Assembly (NCBI GenBank): GCA_038255255.1
Contig: JBBSLL010000048.1
Span: forward strand, 1-14,920
Direction: 5' to 3'
Source: JBBQNY01 sp038255255
GTDB lineage: Bacteria; Pseudomonadota; Gammaproteobacteria; Xanthomonadales; Ahniellaceae
DNA: 14,920 nt
Shown: piece by piece, positions 6,520 to 12,911 of the stretch
Layout of the letters: each line of letters starts with the position of its first letter
Position numbering within the stretch: the stretch's first letter is position 1
The notes under the pieces: generated by a model
Told to the model about the DNA's origin: nothing
What the model saw: only the letters and a program-made list of their open reading frames with translations
Database searches by the model: none
Position numbers and translations under genes: made by a program

Positions 6520-7653
6520 ATGGCGGTTCGAATCGCGGCACTTCGCGAGGACGGTGCCCAGGAACGACGGACGGCGCTGACGCCCGAAATCGCCAAGAAG
6601 CTCAAGGCCCTCGGCGCGGATCTGCGCCTGCAGAGCGGCAGCGGCGACGCCGCCTATTTCATCGACGGGCAGTACGCCGAAGTGGACCGCAGCGACGACG
6701 CTGCAGCCGTACTTGCCGACGCCGATGTGCTCCTGACCGTGCAGCCACCTTCGCCGGAACGGGTGGCCCAGTTGCGCGAGGGTTCTGTAGTCATCGGCTA
6801 TCTCTCGCCCCACACTGGCGATGACCGCATCCGCGCACTGCGTGATCGCAAGATTACGGCCTTCGCGCTCGAACTGCTGCCGCGCACCACTCGCGCGCAG
6901 GCGATGGACGTGCTGTCGTCCCAGGCAGGCATGGCCGGCTACAAGGCGATGCTGATCGCGGCGCAGGCCAGTCCCAAATTCTTTCCGATGCTGACCACCG
7001 CCGCGGGCACGATCCGTCCGTCGAAAGTGCTGGTCATCGGCGCGGGCGTCGCGGGCCTGCAGGCCATCGCGACGGCCAGGCGTCTGGGTGGCGCGGTCGA
7101 GGGTTTCGATGTGCGTCCTGAGGTGCGCGAACAGATCGAATCGCTGGGTGCGAAGTTCCTCGACCTCGGCGTGTCGGCGGCGGGTGAGGGCGGTTATGCG
7201 CGGGAGCTGACGGCCGAAGAGCGCGCCGAGCAGCAGCGTCGCCTCGGTGAGCACCTCAAGGGTGTCGACGTCATCGTGTCGACTGCCGCAGTGCCGGGCA
7301 GGCCGGCGCCGAAGATCATCAGCGCAGCCATGGTCGACGGCATGAAACCGGGTGCGGTCATCGTCGATCTCGCGGCCGAAACCGGCGGTAATTGCGAGCT
7401 GACGCGCGCCGGCGAAACCGTGGTGCACAAGGGCGTCAGCATCATCGGCCCGGTAAACCTGCCGAGCATGGGAGCGACCCACGCCAGCGAGATGTACGCG
7501 CGCAACCTGTTCAACTTCCTGTCGCTGATGATCAAGGACGGATCGCTGAGCATCGACTGGAACGACGAGTTGATCGCGAAGAGCTGCGTCACGCACGCAG
7601 GCGAGATCAAGCACGAGCCGACGCGTGCGCGGCTCGAGCCCGCGTCGGGATGA
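6520..7653 (+). CDS. pntAA: Proton-translocating NAD(P) transhydrogenase, NAD(H)-binding subunit (alpha part 1)
   Basis: The 377-residue soluble subunit carries the NAD(H)-binding domain I of the Re/Si-specific transhydrogenase. The full enzyme uses the proton gradient to drive hydride transfer from NADH to NADP+, making NADPH at the inner membrane. Visible elements are RRTALTP near 16-22; PRTTRAQAMDVLSSQA at 121-136, containing Arg125 and Gln127 of the nucleotide-contact loop; the dinucleotide-fold glycines VIGAGVAGLQA at 172-182; the acidic end of the second strand, FDVRP, at 196-200; and GPVNLPSMGATHAS at 310-323. The protein ends where domain II would begin, so this is the split three-gene form known from Rhodospirillum rubrum, with the membrane part encoded by the next gene. 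ATG 6520 follows a GGGGAGGGGGAG ribosome-binding region. The 111-bp gap to pntAB holds a REP pair. Confidence 0.97.
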   Translation: MAVRIAALREDGAQERRTALTPEIAKKLKALGADLRLQSGSGDAAYFIDGQYAEVDRSDDAAAVLADADVLLTVQPPSPERVAQLREGSVVIGYLSPHTGDDRIRALRDRKITAFALELLPRTTRAQAMDVLSSQAGMAGYKAMLIAAQASPKFFPMLTTAAGTIRPSKVLVIGAGVAGLQAIATARRLGGAVEGFDVRPEVREQIESLGAKFLDLGVSAAGEGGYARELTAEERAEQQRRLGEHLKGVDVIVSTAAVPGRPAPKIISAAMVDGMKPGAVIVDLAAETGGNCELTRAGETVVHKGVSIIGPVNLPSMGATHASEMYARNLFNFLSLMIKDGSLSIDWNDELIAKSCVTHAGEIKHEPTRARLEPASG

Positions 7654-7662
7654 TGAGCCGCG

Positions 7663-7738
7663 GTAGGTCAGGTCGCGCATGCGACCTGACCCGAGGTGGG
7701 GGTATGTGCCGTCAGGTCGCGTTCGCGACCTGACCTAC
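7663..7738. repeat. Second inverted pair of GTAG-headed REP-like repeats, inside the pnt operon
   Basis: The left unit (7663-7691) reads GTAG and folds as GGTCAGGTCGC (7666-7676), loop GCAT, GCGACCTGACC (7681-7691). The right unit (7711-7738) is its mirror: GTCAGGTCGCG (7711-7721), loop TT, CGCGACCTGAC (7724-7734), then CTAC, which is GTAG on the other strand. The outer 15 bases of the pair (7663-7677 and 7724-7738) are perfect inverted repeats, so one long hairpin is also possible. The GTAG head and inverted-pair layout match the element at 896-970, but the stem sequence differs, suggesting another subfamily. It sits between pntAA and pntAB, so it would be transcribed within the mRNA and could stabilise the upstream part or reduce read-through. 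Confidence 0.8.
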
Positions 7739-7764
7739 GCGAAGTTCGAGGGGGGAGTAGGCAA

Positions 7765-8076
7765 ATGATCGACGGCTGGGTGGCGCTCTACATCTTCATG
7801 CTCGCGGCCTTCACCGGCTACGAGATCATCGCGCGGGTGCCGGTCATCCTGCACACGCCACTCATGTCGGGCTCGAACTTCGTGCATGGCATCGTCATGG
7901 TGGGCGCGATGGTGGTGCTCGGCGCCGCCACGACGCCGCTTGAACAAGTCATCGGTTTCCTCGGCGTGATGCTCGGCGCGGGCAACGCGATGGGTGGCTA
8001 TATCGTCACCGAGCGCATGCTCGAGATGTTCAAGTCGAGCAAGAAACCGGGACAGCAGAAGGGAGTGGCCAAGTGA
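7765..8076 (+). CDS. pntAB: NAD(P) transhydrogenase, small membrane subunit (alpha part 2)
   Basis: The 103-residue integral membrane subunit supplies the first helices of the proton-conducting domain II. Three hydrophobic helices are visible at about 4-22, 38-56 and 60-82. The conserved features of PntAB are a short N-terminus, a PVILHTPLMSGSNFVHGI loop at about 26-43, and GFLGVMLGAGNAMGGYIVTERMLEMF at about 64-89, which ends in a cytoplasmic charged tail. The frame is open from an ATG at 7696, but ATG 7765 is chosen because it has GGGGGGAG 8 nt upstream and gives the family N-terminus; the longer version would read through the REP pair. The stop shares one base with the pntB start, so the two membrane subunits are translationally coupled. 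Confidence 0.96.
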   Translation: MIDGWVALYIFMLAAFTGYEIIARVPVILHTPLMSGSNFVHGIVMVGAMVVLGAATTPLEQVIGFLGVMLGAGNAMGGYIVTERMLEMFKSSKKPGQQKGVAK

Positions 8077-9530
8077 TGGAACTGCTCCCGGTCAACATCG
8101 CCACGCCGCTGATCCAGGCGAGCTATTTCGCTGCAGCAGTGCTTTTCATCCTCGGCATCAAGCGCATGGCCTCGCCGGTGACGGCGCGCTCGGGCATCCA
8201 CTGGGCCGGTGTCGGCATGGTGGTCGCGACGATTGCGACCTTCCTCACGCCGGGCATGCACAACCTCGGGCTGATCGGCGTTGCCATCCTGATCCCCTCG
8301 GTGCTCGCGTGGTGGAGCGCCAAGCGCGTCGCCATGACCGACATGCCGCAGATGGTCGCGCTCTACAACGGCATGGGCGGCGGCTCGGCCGCGGCCATCG
8401 GTGCGATGGTGCTGACCGCCGTGGCGCTCGCGGCGCCGGGTTCCTGCACACCAGGCGCCGAGACGCACGGGCATCACTGTCTCGACCTGACCCAGCGCAT
8501 CCTCGCAGTGGTGGGCGCGCTGATCGGCGCCATCTCCTTCTCGGGCTCGCTGATCGCGTTTGCAAAGCTGCAGGGCTGGATGGACAAGACGTTCCGGTTC
8601 ACCGGACAGAAGTTCTTCAACGGCCTCGTGTTCCTCACGACCGCGGTGATCGGCGTGATGATCGTGATCGAGCCGTCGATGGAACTGATCGTCGCGTTCT
8701 TCGCGCTGGCGCTGATCTTCGGCGTGCTGATGACGCTGCCGATCGGCGGCGCCGACATGCCGGTGGTGATCTCGCTGTACAACGCATTCACCGGCCTCGC
8801 GGTGAGCTTCGAAGGCTACGCGCAGGGCAACATCGCGCTGATCATCGCGGGCATGGTGGTGGGCGCCGCGGGAACGCTGCTGACGCGGCTCATGGCGAAG
8901 GCCATGAACCGGTCGATCGCGAACGTGCTGTTCTCGAACTTCGGCGGGCCGGGCGCGGGCGGGTCGCAGGAGATCGCCGGCGCGCAGAAGGGCATCGAGG
9001 CCAGCGACGCCGCCTCGCTGCTCTACATGGGCGAGAAAATCATCGTGGTGCCGGGCTACGGCATGGCGGTGGCGCAGGCGCAGCACAAGATGTGGGACCT
9101 GTGCAAACAGCTCATCGAGCGCGGCAAGGACGTCAAGTTCGCGATCCATCCGGTCGCGGGGCGCATGCCGGGCCACATGAATGTGCTGCTCGCCGAAGCC
9201 GGCGTGCCCTACGACCTCATCATCGACATGGACGATGCGAATGCGGAGTTCCCGACCTGCGACGTTGCGATCGTCATCGGAGCGAATGACGTCGTGAATC
9301 CGATGGCGAAGACCGATCCGTCCTCGCCGATCTTCGGCATGCCGATCCTCGACGTATCGCTCGCGCGCCAGACCATCGTGATCAAGCGCGGCAAGGGCAC
9401 GGGTTTCGCGGGTATCGAAAATGCGCTGTTCTACGCCGACAACACGCGCATGCTGTTTGCGGATGGACAGGCTGCGGCTTCCTCCCTGACCAGCGAACTC
9501 AAGGCGCTGGACGGTGGTGGCGGCCACTGA
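8076..9530 (+). CDS. pntB: NAD(P) transhydrogenase, beta subunit (membrane domain plus NADP(H)-binding domain)
   Basis: The 484-residue subunit completes the transhydrogenase. The N-terminal two-thirds is a run of hydrophobic helices forming most of the proton channel, including GMGGGSAAAIGA, IGGADMPVVISLYNAFTGLAVSFEGY and the adjacent helices. The C-terminal domain III binds NADP(H): GYGMAVAQAQH from about residue 327, HPVAGRMPGHMNVLLAEA, DDANAEF, GANDVVNP near 403-410 and KRGKGTGFAGIEN near 438-450, all standard PntB motifs. ATG 8076 shares its A with the pntAB stop; a GTG codon directly before it could add one residue. GGGAG upstream serves as ribosome-binding site. An unusual loop between membrane helices carries Cys124, His131, His133, His134 and Cys135. 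The gene is followed by hairpin repeats that may end the pnt transcript. Confidence 0.97.
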   Translation: MELLPVNIATPLIQASYFAAAVLFILGIKRMASPVTARSGIHWAGVGMVVATIATFLTPGMHNLGLIGVAILIPSVLAWWSAKRVAMTDMPQMVALYNGMGGGSAAAIGAMVLTAVALAAPGSCTPGAETHGHHCLDLTQRILAVVGALIGAISFSGSLIAFAKLQGWMDKTFRFTGQKFFNGLVFLTTAVIGVMIVIEPSMELIVAFFALALIFGVLMTLPIGGADMPVVISLYNAFTGLAVSFEGYAQGNIALIIAGMVVGAAGTLLTRLMAKAMNRSIANVLFSNFGGPGAGGSQEIAGAQKGIEASDAASLLYMGEKIIVVPGYGMAVAQAQHKMWDLCKQLIERGKDVKFAIHPVAGRMPGHMNVLLAEAGVPYDLIIDMDDANAEFPTCDVAIVIGANDVVNPMAKTDPSSPIFGMPILDVSLARQTIVIKRGKGTGFAGIENALFYADNTRMLFADGQAAASSLTSELKALDGGGGH

Positions 9531-9537
9531 ACCGTTC

Positions 9538-9660
9538 TTACCTTCGCCCCGTGGGCACGGGCCGAAGGTGGCGCGCAGCGCCAAGTGAGAGGTCTGCGAT
9601 AATTTACCCTCGCCCCGCTTGCGGGGAGAGGGTGGCGCGCAGCGCCGGGTGAGGGGCTGT
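9538..9660 (+). repeat. Two tandem copies of a hairpin-rich intergenic repeat
   Basis: Copy 1 (9538-9595) and copy 2 (9604-9659) run in the same direction, 66 bp apart. Both begin TTACC[T/C]TCGCC, fold a long hairpin, continue with the identical block GGTGGCGCGCAGCGCC (a smaller hairpin GGCGC-GCA-GCGCC), and end with a GTGAG-containing tail. The long hairpin is CCTTCG-C-CCCGTG, loop GG, CACGGG-C-CGAAGG at 9541-9568 in copy 1, and CCCTC-G-CCCCGC, loop TT, GCGGGG-A-GAGGG at 9607-9632 in copy 2. Arm sequences differ between copies but pairing is kept, including one mismatch at the same level, which points to selection for RNA or DNA structure. Similar elements of this kind are common in Xanthomonadales and some betaproteobacterial genomes. 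They fill the whole pntB-pxpB gap. Confidence 0.75.
9595..9603 (+). promoter_or_regulatory. Candidate extended -10 promoter for the 5-oxoprolinase operon
   Basis: TGCGATAAT lies in the 8-bp spacer between the two repeat copies and its edges. It has the TGn extension followed by GATAAT, five of six matches to the -10 consensus. No convincing -35 hexamer lies upstream, as can occur with extended -10 promoters. Transcription would start near 9610, placing the second repeat hairpin in the leader of pxpB. The alternative is read-through from the pnt operon. Confidence 0.3.
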
Positions 9661-10356
9661 ATGGGACTGCGCGAAAACGACACCCGCCTCGTCATCCAGG
9701 AGTTGGGCCAAAACGCCCTGCTGCTCACGCTGGGCGAGCGCATCGACGCCGTGCTGAGCCGGCAGGCGCAAGCGCTCGCCAGGCATTTCGCGAAGGCGGG
9801 ACTTGCGGGCCTGGTCGACGTGGTGCCCGCATTCGCCAGCGTTACGCTGCATTTTGATCCGGACGTCCGGATCATGCGATCGCGTATCCGCGCGCTGGCT
9901 CTCGCAGCGCTCTCCAATCGCAGCGACACGGAGGCCGGCGATGCGACGCCCCGCATCGTGACGCTGCCCGTCACGTACGGCGGCGATGCCGGCATCGATC
10001 TCGAATCGCTTGCGCGTTTTGCAAACCTCGATCCCGATACCGTCGTTGCGCGACACGTCGCCCAGGAATACGAAGTCGCGATGCTGGGTTTCCTGCCTGG
10101 TTTCGCTTACCTCATGGGCCTCGATCCCGCACTGGCGATGCCGCGGCATGCGACTCCTCGCGCACGGGTGCCGGCAGGCTCGGTCGCGATCGGCGGCGCG
10201 CAGACAGGAATCTATCCCAGCGATGCACCCGGCGGATGGCAACTGATCGGTCGTACCGACGCGGAGATGTTCAATGCAAGTGCGGCATCGCCTGCCTTGT
10301 TGTCGCCCGGCGATCGCGTACGTTTTCGCGCGGTAAAGTCCGGCAAGTCTCGATGA
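9661..10356 (+). CDS. pxpB: 5-oxoprolinase subunit PxpB (KipI family)
   Basis: The 231-residue product is one of three subunits of the prokaryotic ATP-dependent 5-oxoprolinase, which opens 5-oxoproline (pyroglutamate) to L-glutamate in the cytosol. It matches the KipI/allophanate-hydrolase-subunit-1 family: N-terminal GQNALLLTLGERID, DVVPAFASVTLHFDP at about 53-67, RIVTLPVTYGGDAGIDLESLA at 98-118, GFLPGFAYLMGLDP at 143-156, and PRARVPAGSVAIGGAQTGIYPSDAPGGWQLIGRT at 166-199, the most conserved stretch. ATG 9661 is used; its Shine-Dalgarno GAGGGG at 9651-9656 is part of the upstream repeat. The frame is open back to 9619, but that part is repeat. The stop overlaps the pxpC start by 4 nt (ATGA). 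In Bacillus the homologue KipI was first described as a histidine-kinase inhibitor, but here the complete pxpBCA set favours the oxoprolinase role. Confidence 0.95.
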   Translation: MGLRENDTRLVIQELGQNALLLTLGERIDAVLSRQAQALARHFAKAGLAGLVDVVPAFASVTLHFDPDVRIMRSRIRALALAALSNRSDTEAGDATPRIVTLPVTYGGDAGIDLESLARFANLDPDTVVARHVAQEYEVAMLGFLPGFAYLMGLDPALAMPRHATPRARVPAGSVAIGGAQTGIYPSDAPGGWQLIGRTDAEMFNASAASPALLSPGDRVRFRAVKSGKSR

Positions 10357-11357
10357 TCGAGATTCTGCACGCGGGCCTGTTGACCACCGTGCAGGACCGG
10401 GGACGCCCGGGATTCCGACATCTGGGCGTGTCGCCCGGAGGCGCCGCCGACGGTGACGCGCTGCGACTCGCGAATCTTCTGGTGGACAACCACCCCGCGG
10501 CGGCGGTCCTCGAGTTCACCCTGACCGGCGCCGCCATGCGTTTCCGGCGCGAAGCCTTGCTCGCGGTGTGCGGCAGCATCGAAATCGAGTGCGATGGCGA
10601 ATTGTTCCAGTCCTGGCGCACGCTCCGCGTTCGGCGGGGGTCCACCCTCAGGCTGGGGCGCGTAGTCGCAGGCGCGCGTGCCTACCTCGCCATCGCGGGG
10701 GGGATAGACGTCCCCCTCGTGCTCGGCAGCCGCAGCACCGACCTAAGGGGGCGATTCGGCGGCTACCTGGGTCGTGCGCTGCGCGCGGGGGATCGCGTGG
10801 CAGCGGGCTGCGCAACCGCACGCGCCCGGCGTTTGCTGGCCCGACGGCTGCATGAAAGCCGCAGGGCATGCGTCGCGGCGCCGTGGTGGGTGACGCCTCC
10901 GGACGATCTCGAAGGCGACTACACCTTCCTGCACCTGCTGGACGCCACGCATTCACGCGGCCTGGACCGGGCTTCCATCCGTCGCGCCACGCATGGAGAG
11001 TGGCTGGTGAGCGCCGCCAGCGACCGCATGGGTGTGCGCTTCGACGGCGTCGAGCTGGCCTTCGAGCGCCCCCCCGAACTGGTTTCGGCGGGCACTGCGC
11101 CAGGCACAGTGCAACTGCCGCCCGATGGCCGCCCGATCGTGCTCGGCGTCGACGCGCAGACCACGGGCGGCTATCCACGCATTGCGCATGTGATCGCCGC
11201 CGACCTGCCGCGACTCATGCAGCTGCGACCGGGACATCGGGTGCAAGTCGTGCGCGTGACCCGGGAAGCCGCCGCCATCGCGTGGCTTGCCCGTCAGCGC
11301 ACGCTCGCCAGAATGAGCGAAGCCATCGCCGGGCGACTGTCGGTCGGCGAGTCCTGA
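10353..11357 (+). CDS. pxpC: 5-oxoprolinase subunit PxpC (KipA family, biotin-dependent carboxyltransferase-like)
   Basis: The 334-residue partner of PxpB belongs to the KipA/allophanate-hydrolase-subunit-2 family. Diagnostic parts are the N-terminal TTVQDRGRPGFRHLGVSPGGAADGDALRLAN at 11-41, the glutamate-containing AVLEFTLTG at 51-59, ARAYLAIAGGIDVPLVLGSRSTD with RFGGYLGRALRAGD in the middle, SDRMGVRFDG, and near the C-terminus PDGRPIVLGVDAQTTGGYPRIAHVIAADL followed by LRPGHRVQV. These are typical of the PxpB-PxpC heterocomplex; in some organisms the two are fused. ATG 10353 overlaps the pxpB stop by 4 nt, giving translational coupling and a family-type N-terminus. The frame extends upstream to 10236 only as overlap with pxpB. 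A 76-bp spacer separates it from pxpA. Confidence 0.95.
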   Translation: MIEILHAGLLTTVQDRGRPGFRHLGVSPGGAADGDALRLANLLVDNHPAAAVLEFTLTGAAMRFRREALLAVCGSIEIECDGELFQSWRTLRVRRGSTLRLGRVVAGARAYLAIAGGIDVPLVLGSRSTDLRGRFGGYLGRALRAGDRVAAGCATARARRLLARRLHESRRACVAAPWWVTPPDDLEGDYTFLHLLDATHSRGLDRASIRRATHGEWLVSAASDRMGVRFDGVELAFERPPELVSAGTAPGTVQLPPDGRPIVLGVDAQTTGGYPRIAHVIAADLPRLMQLRPGHRVQVVRVTREAAAIAWLARQRTLARMSEAIAGRLSVGES

Positions 11358-11433
11358 TGGATGCTGCGGAAGTAAGATCGCCCCGCGAGTCACACCCCCG
11401 GCATTCGATCTGTCGGTGACAGGCCACGGAACC

Positions 11434-12195
11434 ATGCAGAGACGCATCGACCTCAATTGCGACATGGGCGAGAGCTTCGGTCCCTGGCGCATGGGCGATG
11501 ATGCTGGAGTCATGCCGTACATCACCTCGGCCAATATCGCCTGCGGGTTCCACGCGGGCGACAGCGAAACAATGCGCGCCACGGTCGCACTCGCCGTGGA
11601 TCAAGCCGTCGCGATCGGCGCCCACGTGGGCTTGCCGGATCTCGAGGGATTCGGTCGGCGCGAGATGGCGATCGATGCACGGCAGGCCTACGCCTACACG
11701 CTGCATCAGCTCGGCGCGCTGTCGGGATTCGCGCAGGCAGCAGGCACCGCACTGCATCACGTCAAGCCGCACGGCGCGCTGTACCACATGGTGGCCCGTG
11801 AAGCTTCCCTGGCACGCGCGATGGTCGATGCCATCCGCAGCTTCGACGCACGGCTTTGCGTCTACGGTCCCGCGGGATCCGCGCTTTCGGCTGCAAGCGC
11901 CGTGGCCGGGGTTCGATTCGTCGCGGAAGGATTTGCGGACCGGCGTTACGGCGATGACGGCCTCCTGCTTCCACGCTCCGAAGTTGGCGCCGTGATCGAG
12001 AGCGTTGCCGATGCCGTGGCGCAGGCACTCCGGTTCATGGAACTGGGCTTGCCTGGAGCAGCGTCGCCCACTGCGATGGAGACGCTGTGCCTGCATGGAG
12101 ATCGCAGCGATGCAGCCACGTTTGCCAGGGAATCAAGGCAAGCGCTGGAGCGTGCCGGGATCAGGCTCATCGCGCCCGGGCATGCCGACAAGTGA
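11434..12195 (+). CDS. pxpA: 5-oxoprolinase subunit PxpA (LamB/YcsF family)
   Basis: The 253-residue product is the LamB/YcsF-family subunit of the 5-oxoprolinase. The motifs are textbook: DLNCDMGESFG at 6-16, SANIACGFHAGD at 32-43, GAHVGLPDLEGFGRR at 62-76 (family form AHPGYPDLxGFGRR), HHVKPHGALYH at 108-118, EGFADRRY at 165-172, and CLHGDR at 219-224. The length matches the family norm of about 250. ATG 11434 is preferred over an in-frame GTG at 11416 because the family starts directly before the DLNCD strand; CACGGA just upstream is a modest ribosome-binding site. The stop overlaps the following DUF969 start by 4 nt (GTGA), tying the hydrolase to the candidate transporter. Confidence 0.96.
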   Translation: MQRRIDLNCDMGESFGPWRMGDDAGVMPYITSANIACGFHAGDSETMRATVALAVDQAVAIGAHVGLPDLEGFGRREMAIDARQAYAYTLHQLGALSGFAQAAGTALHHVKPHGALYHMVAREASLARAMVDAIRSFDARLCVYGPAGSALSAASAVAGVRFVAEGFADRRYGDDGLLLPRSEVGAVIESVADAVAQALRFMELGLPGAASPTAMETLCLHGDRSDAATFARESRQALERAGIRLIAPGHADK

Positions 12196-12911
12196 ATTAC
12201 TGGCCATTGCTGGGTGTCGCGGTAGTAATCGTCGGCTTCGTGTTGCGACTCAACCCGATGGCCGTGGTCGTCGCCGCGGCATTCGCGACGGGATTCGGCG
12301 CAGGCATCGCGCCGGTGGCGTTGCTCGAACTGTTGGGCGAGGCATTTGCACGCAATCGATTCCTGGCCATCTTCGTGCTCGCGCTCCCCGTCATCGGTCT
12401 CCTGGAACGGCACGGCCTTCGCGAACAGGCAGAGCACTGGGTGTCGAAGCTGCGCGGGGCGACGGCAGGGCGGGTCCTGATCGCCTACCACGCGCTGCGC
12501 CAGCTGGCGGCGGCGGCTGGCCTCACCAGCATCGGCGGACATGCGCAGACGGTGCGGCCGCTGCTCGCTCCCATGGTCGAGGGCGCGGCGCGCCGCAGGC
12601 TCGGCTTCCTTCCGGAGCCGTTGCGCCTGCGCCTGCGTGCGCTCAGCGCGGCGACCGACAATGTCGCGCTGTTTTTCGGCGAGGACATTTTCATCGCGTT
12701 CGGCGCCGTGCTGCTGATGCAGGCGTTTTTCGCGGAGAACGGCATCGCGCTGGCGCCGCTTGAAATCGCGTTGTGGGGAATCCCGACTGCACTTTGCGCA
12801 TTCGCGATCCACAGTTTTCGCCTGTTGCGGCTCGATGCGGAAATCGGGCGTGCATTGGCCGCCGATTCCGCCACCGCGCAGCGTCCGATTGATGGCCGGA
12901 GCGACTCGTGA
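12192..12911 (+). CDS. DUF969 membrane protein, probable 5-oxoproline transporter subunit
   Basis: The 239-residue integral membrane protein matches the DUF969 family, which occurs paired with DUF979 next to pyrrolidone-carboxylate peptidase or 5-oxoprolinase genes and is regarded as one half of a split transporter. Hydrophobic helices appear at about 4-20, 22-40, 57-71, 157-180 and 188-206. Conserved-looking polar segments between them are ALPVIGLLERHGLREQAE at 64-81, AAAGLTSIGGHAQTVRPLLAPM at 107-128 and ATDNVALFFGEDIFIAF at 154-170, which probably line the substrate path. GTG 12192 is chosen because it overlaps the pxpA stop by 4 nt and gives a helix-first N-terminus; upstream ATG codons in this frame fall inside pxpA. 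The arginine-rich tail is probably cytoplasmic. Transport of 5-oxoproline is inferred from family and context. Confidence 0.88.
   Translation: MNYWPLLGVAVVIVGFVLRLNPMAVVVAAAFATGFGAGIAPVALLELLGEAFARNRFLAIFVLALPVIGLLERHGLREQAEHWVSKLRGATAGRVLIAYHALRQLAAAAGLTSIGGHAQTVRPLLAPMVEGAARRRLGFLPEPLRLRLRALSAATDNVALFFGEDIFIAFGAVLLMQAFFAENGIALAPLEIALWGIPTALCAFAIHSFRLLRLDAEIGRALAADSATAQRPIDGRSDS

Noticed and set aside
6184..7680. Long minus-strand open frame (498 codons) opposite pntAA and the end of the DUF1631 gene
   Set aside because: No recognisable domain, and it crosses a gene boundary on the other strand. pntAA is certain.
7998..9995. Long minus-strand open frame (665 codons) opposite pntB and pxpB
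   Set aside because: It spans two well-identified genes and the repeats between them, with low-complexity His/Arg-rich translation. It is a shadow, not an overlapping gene.
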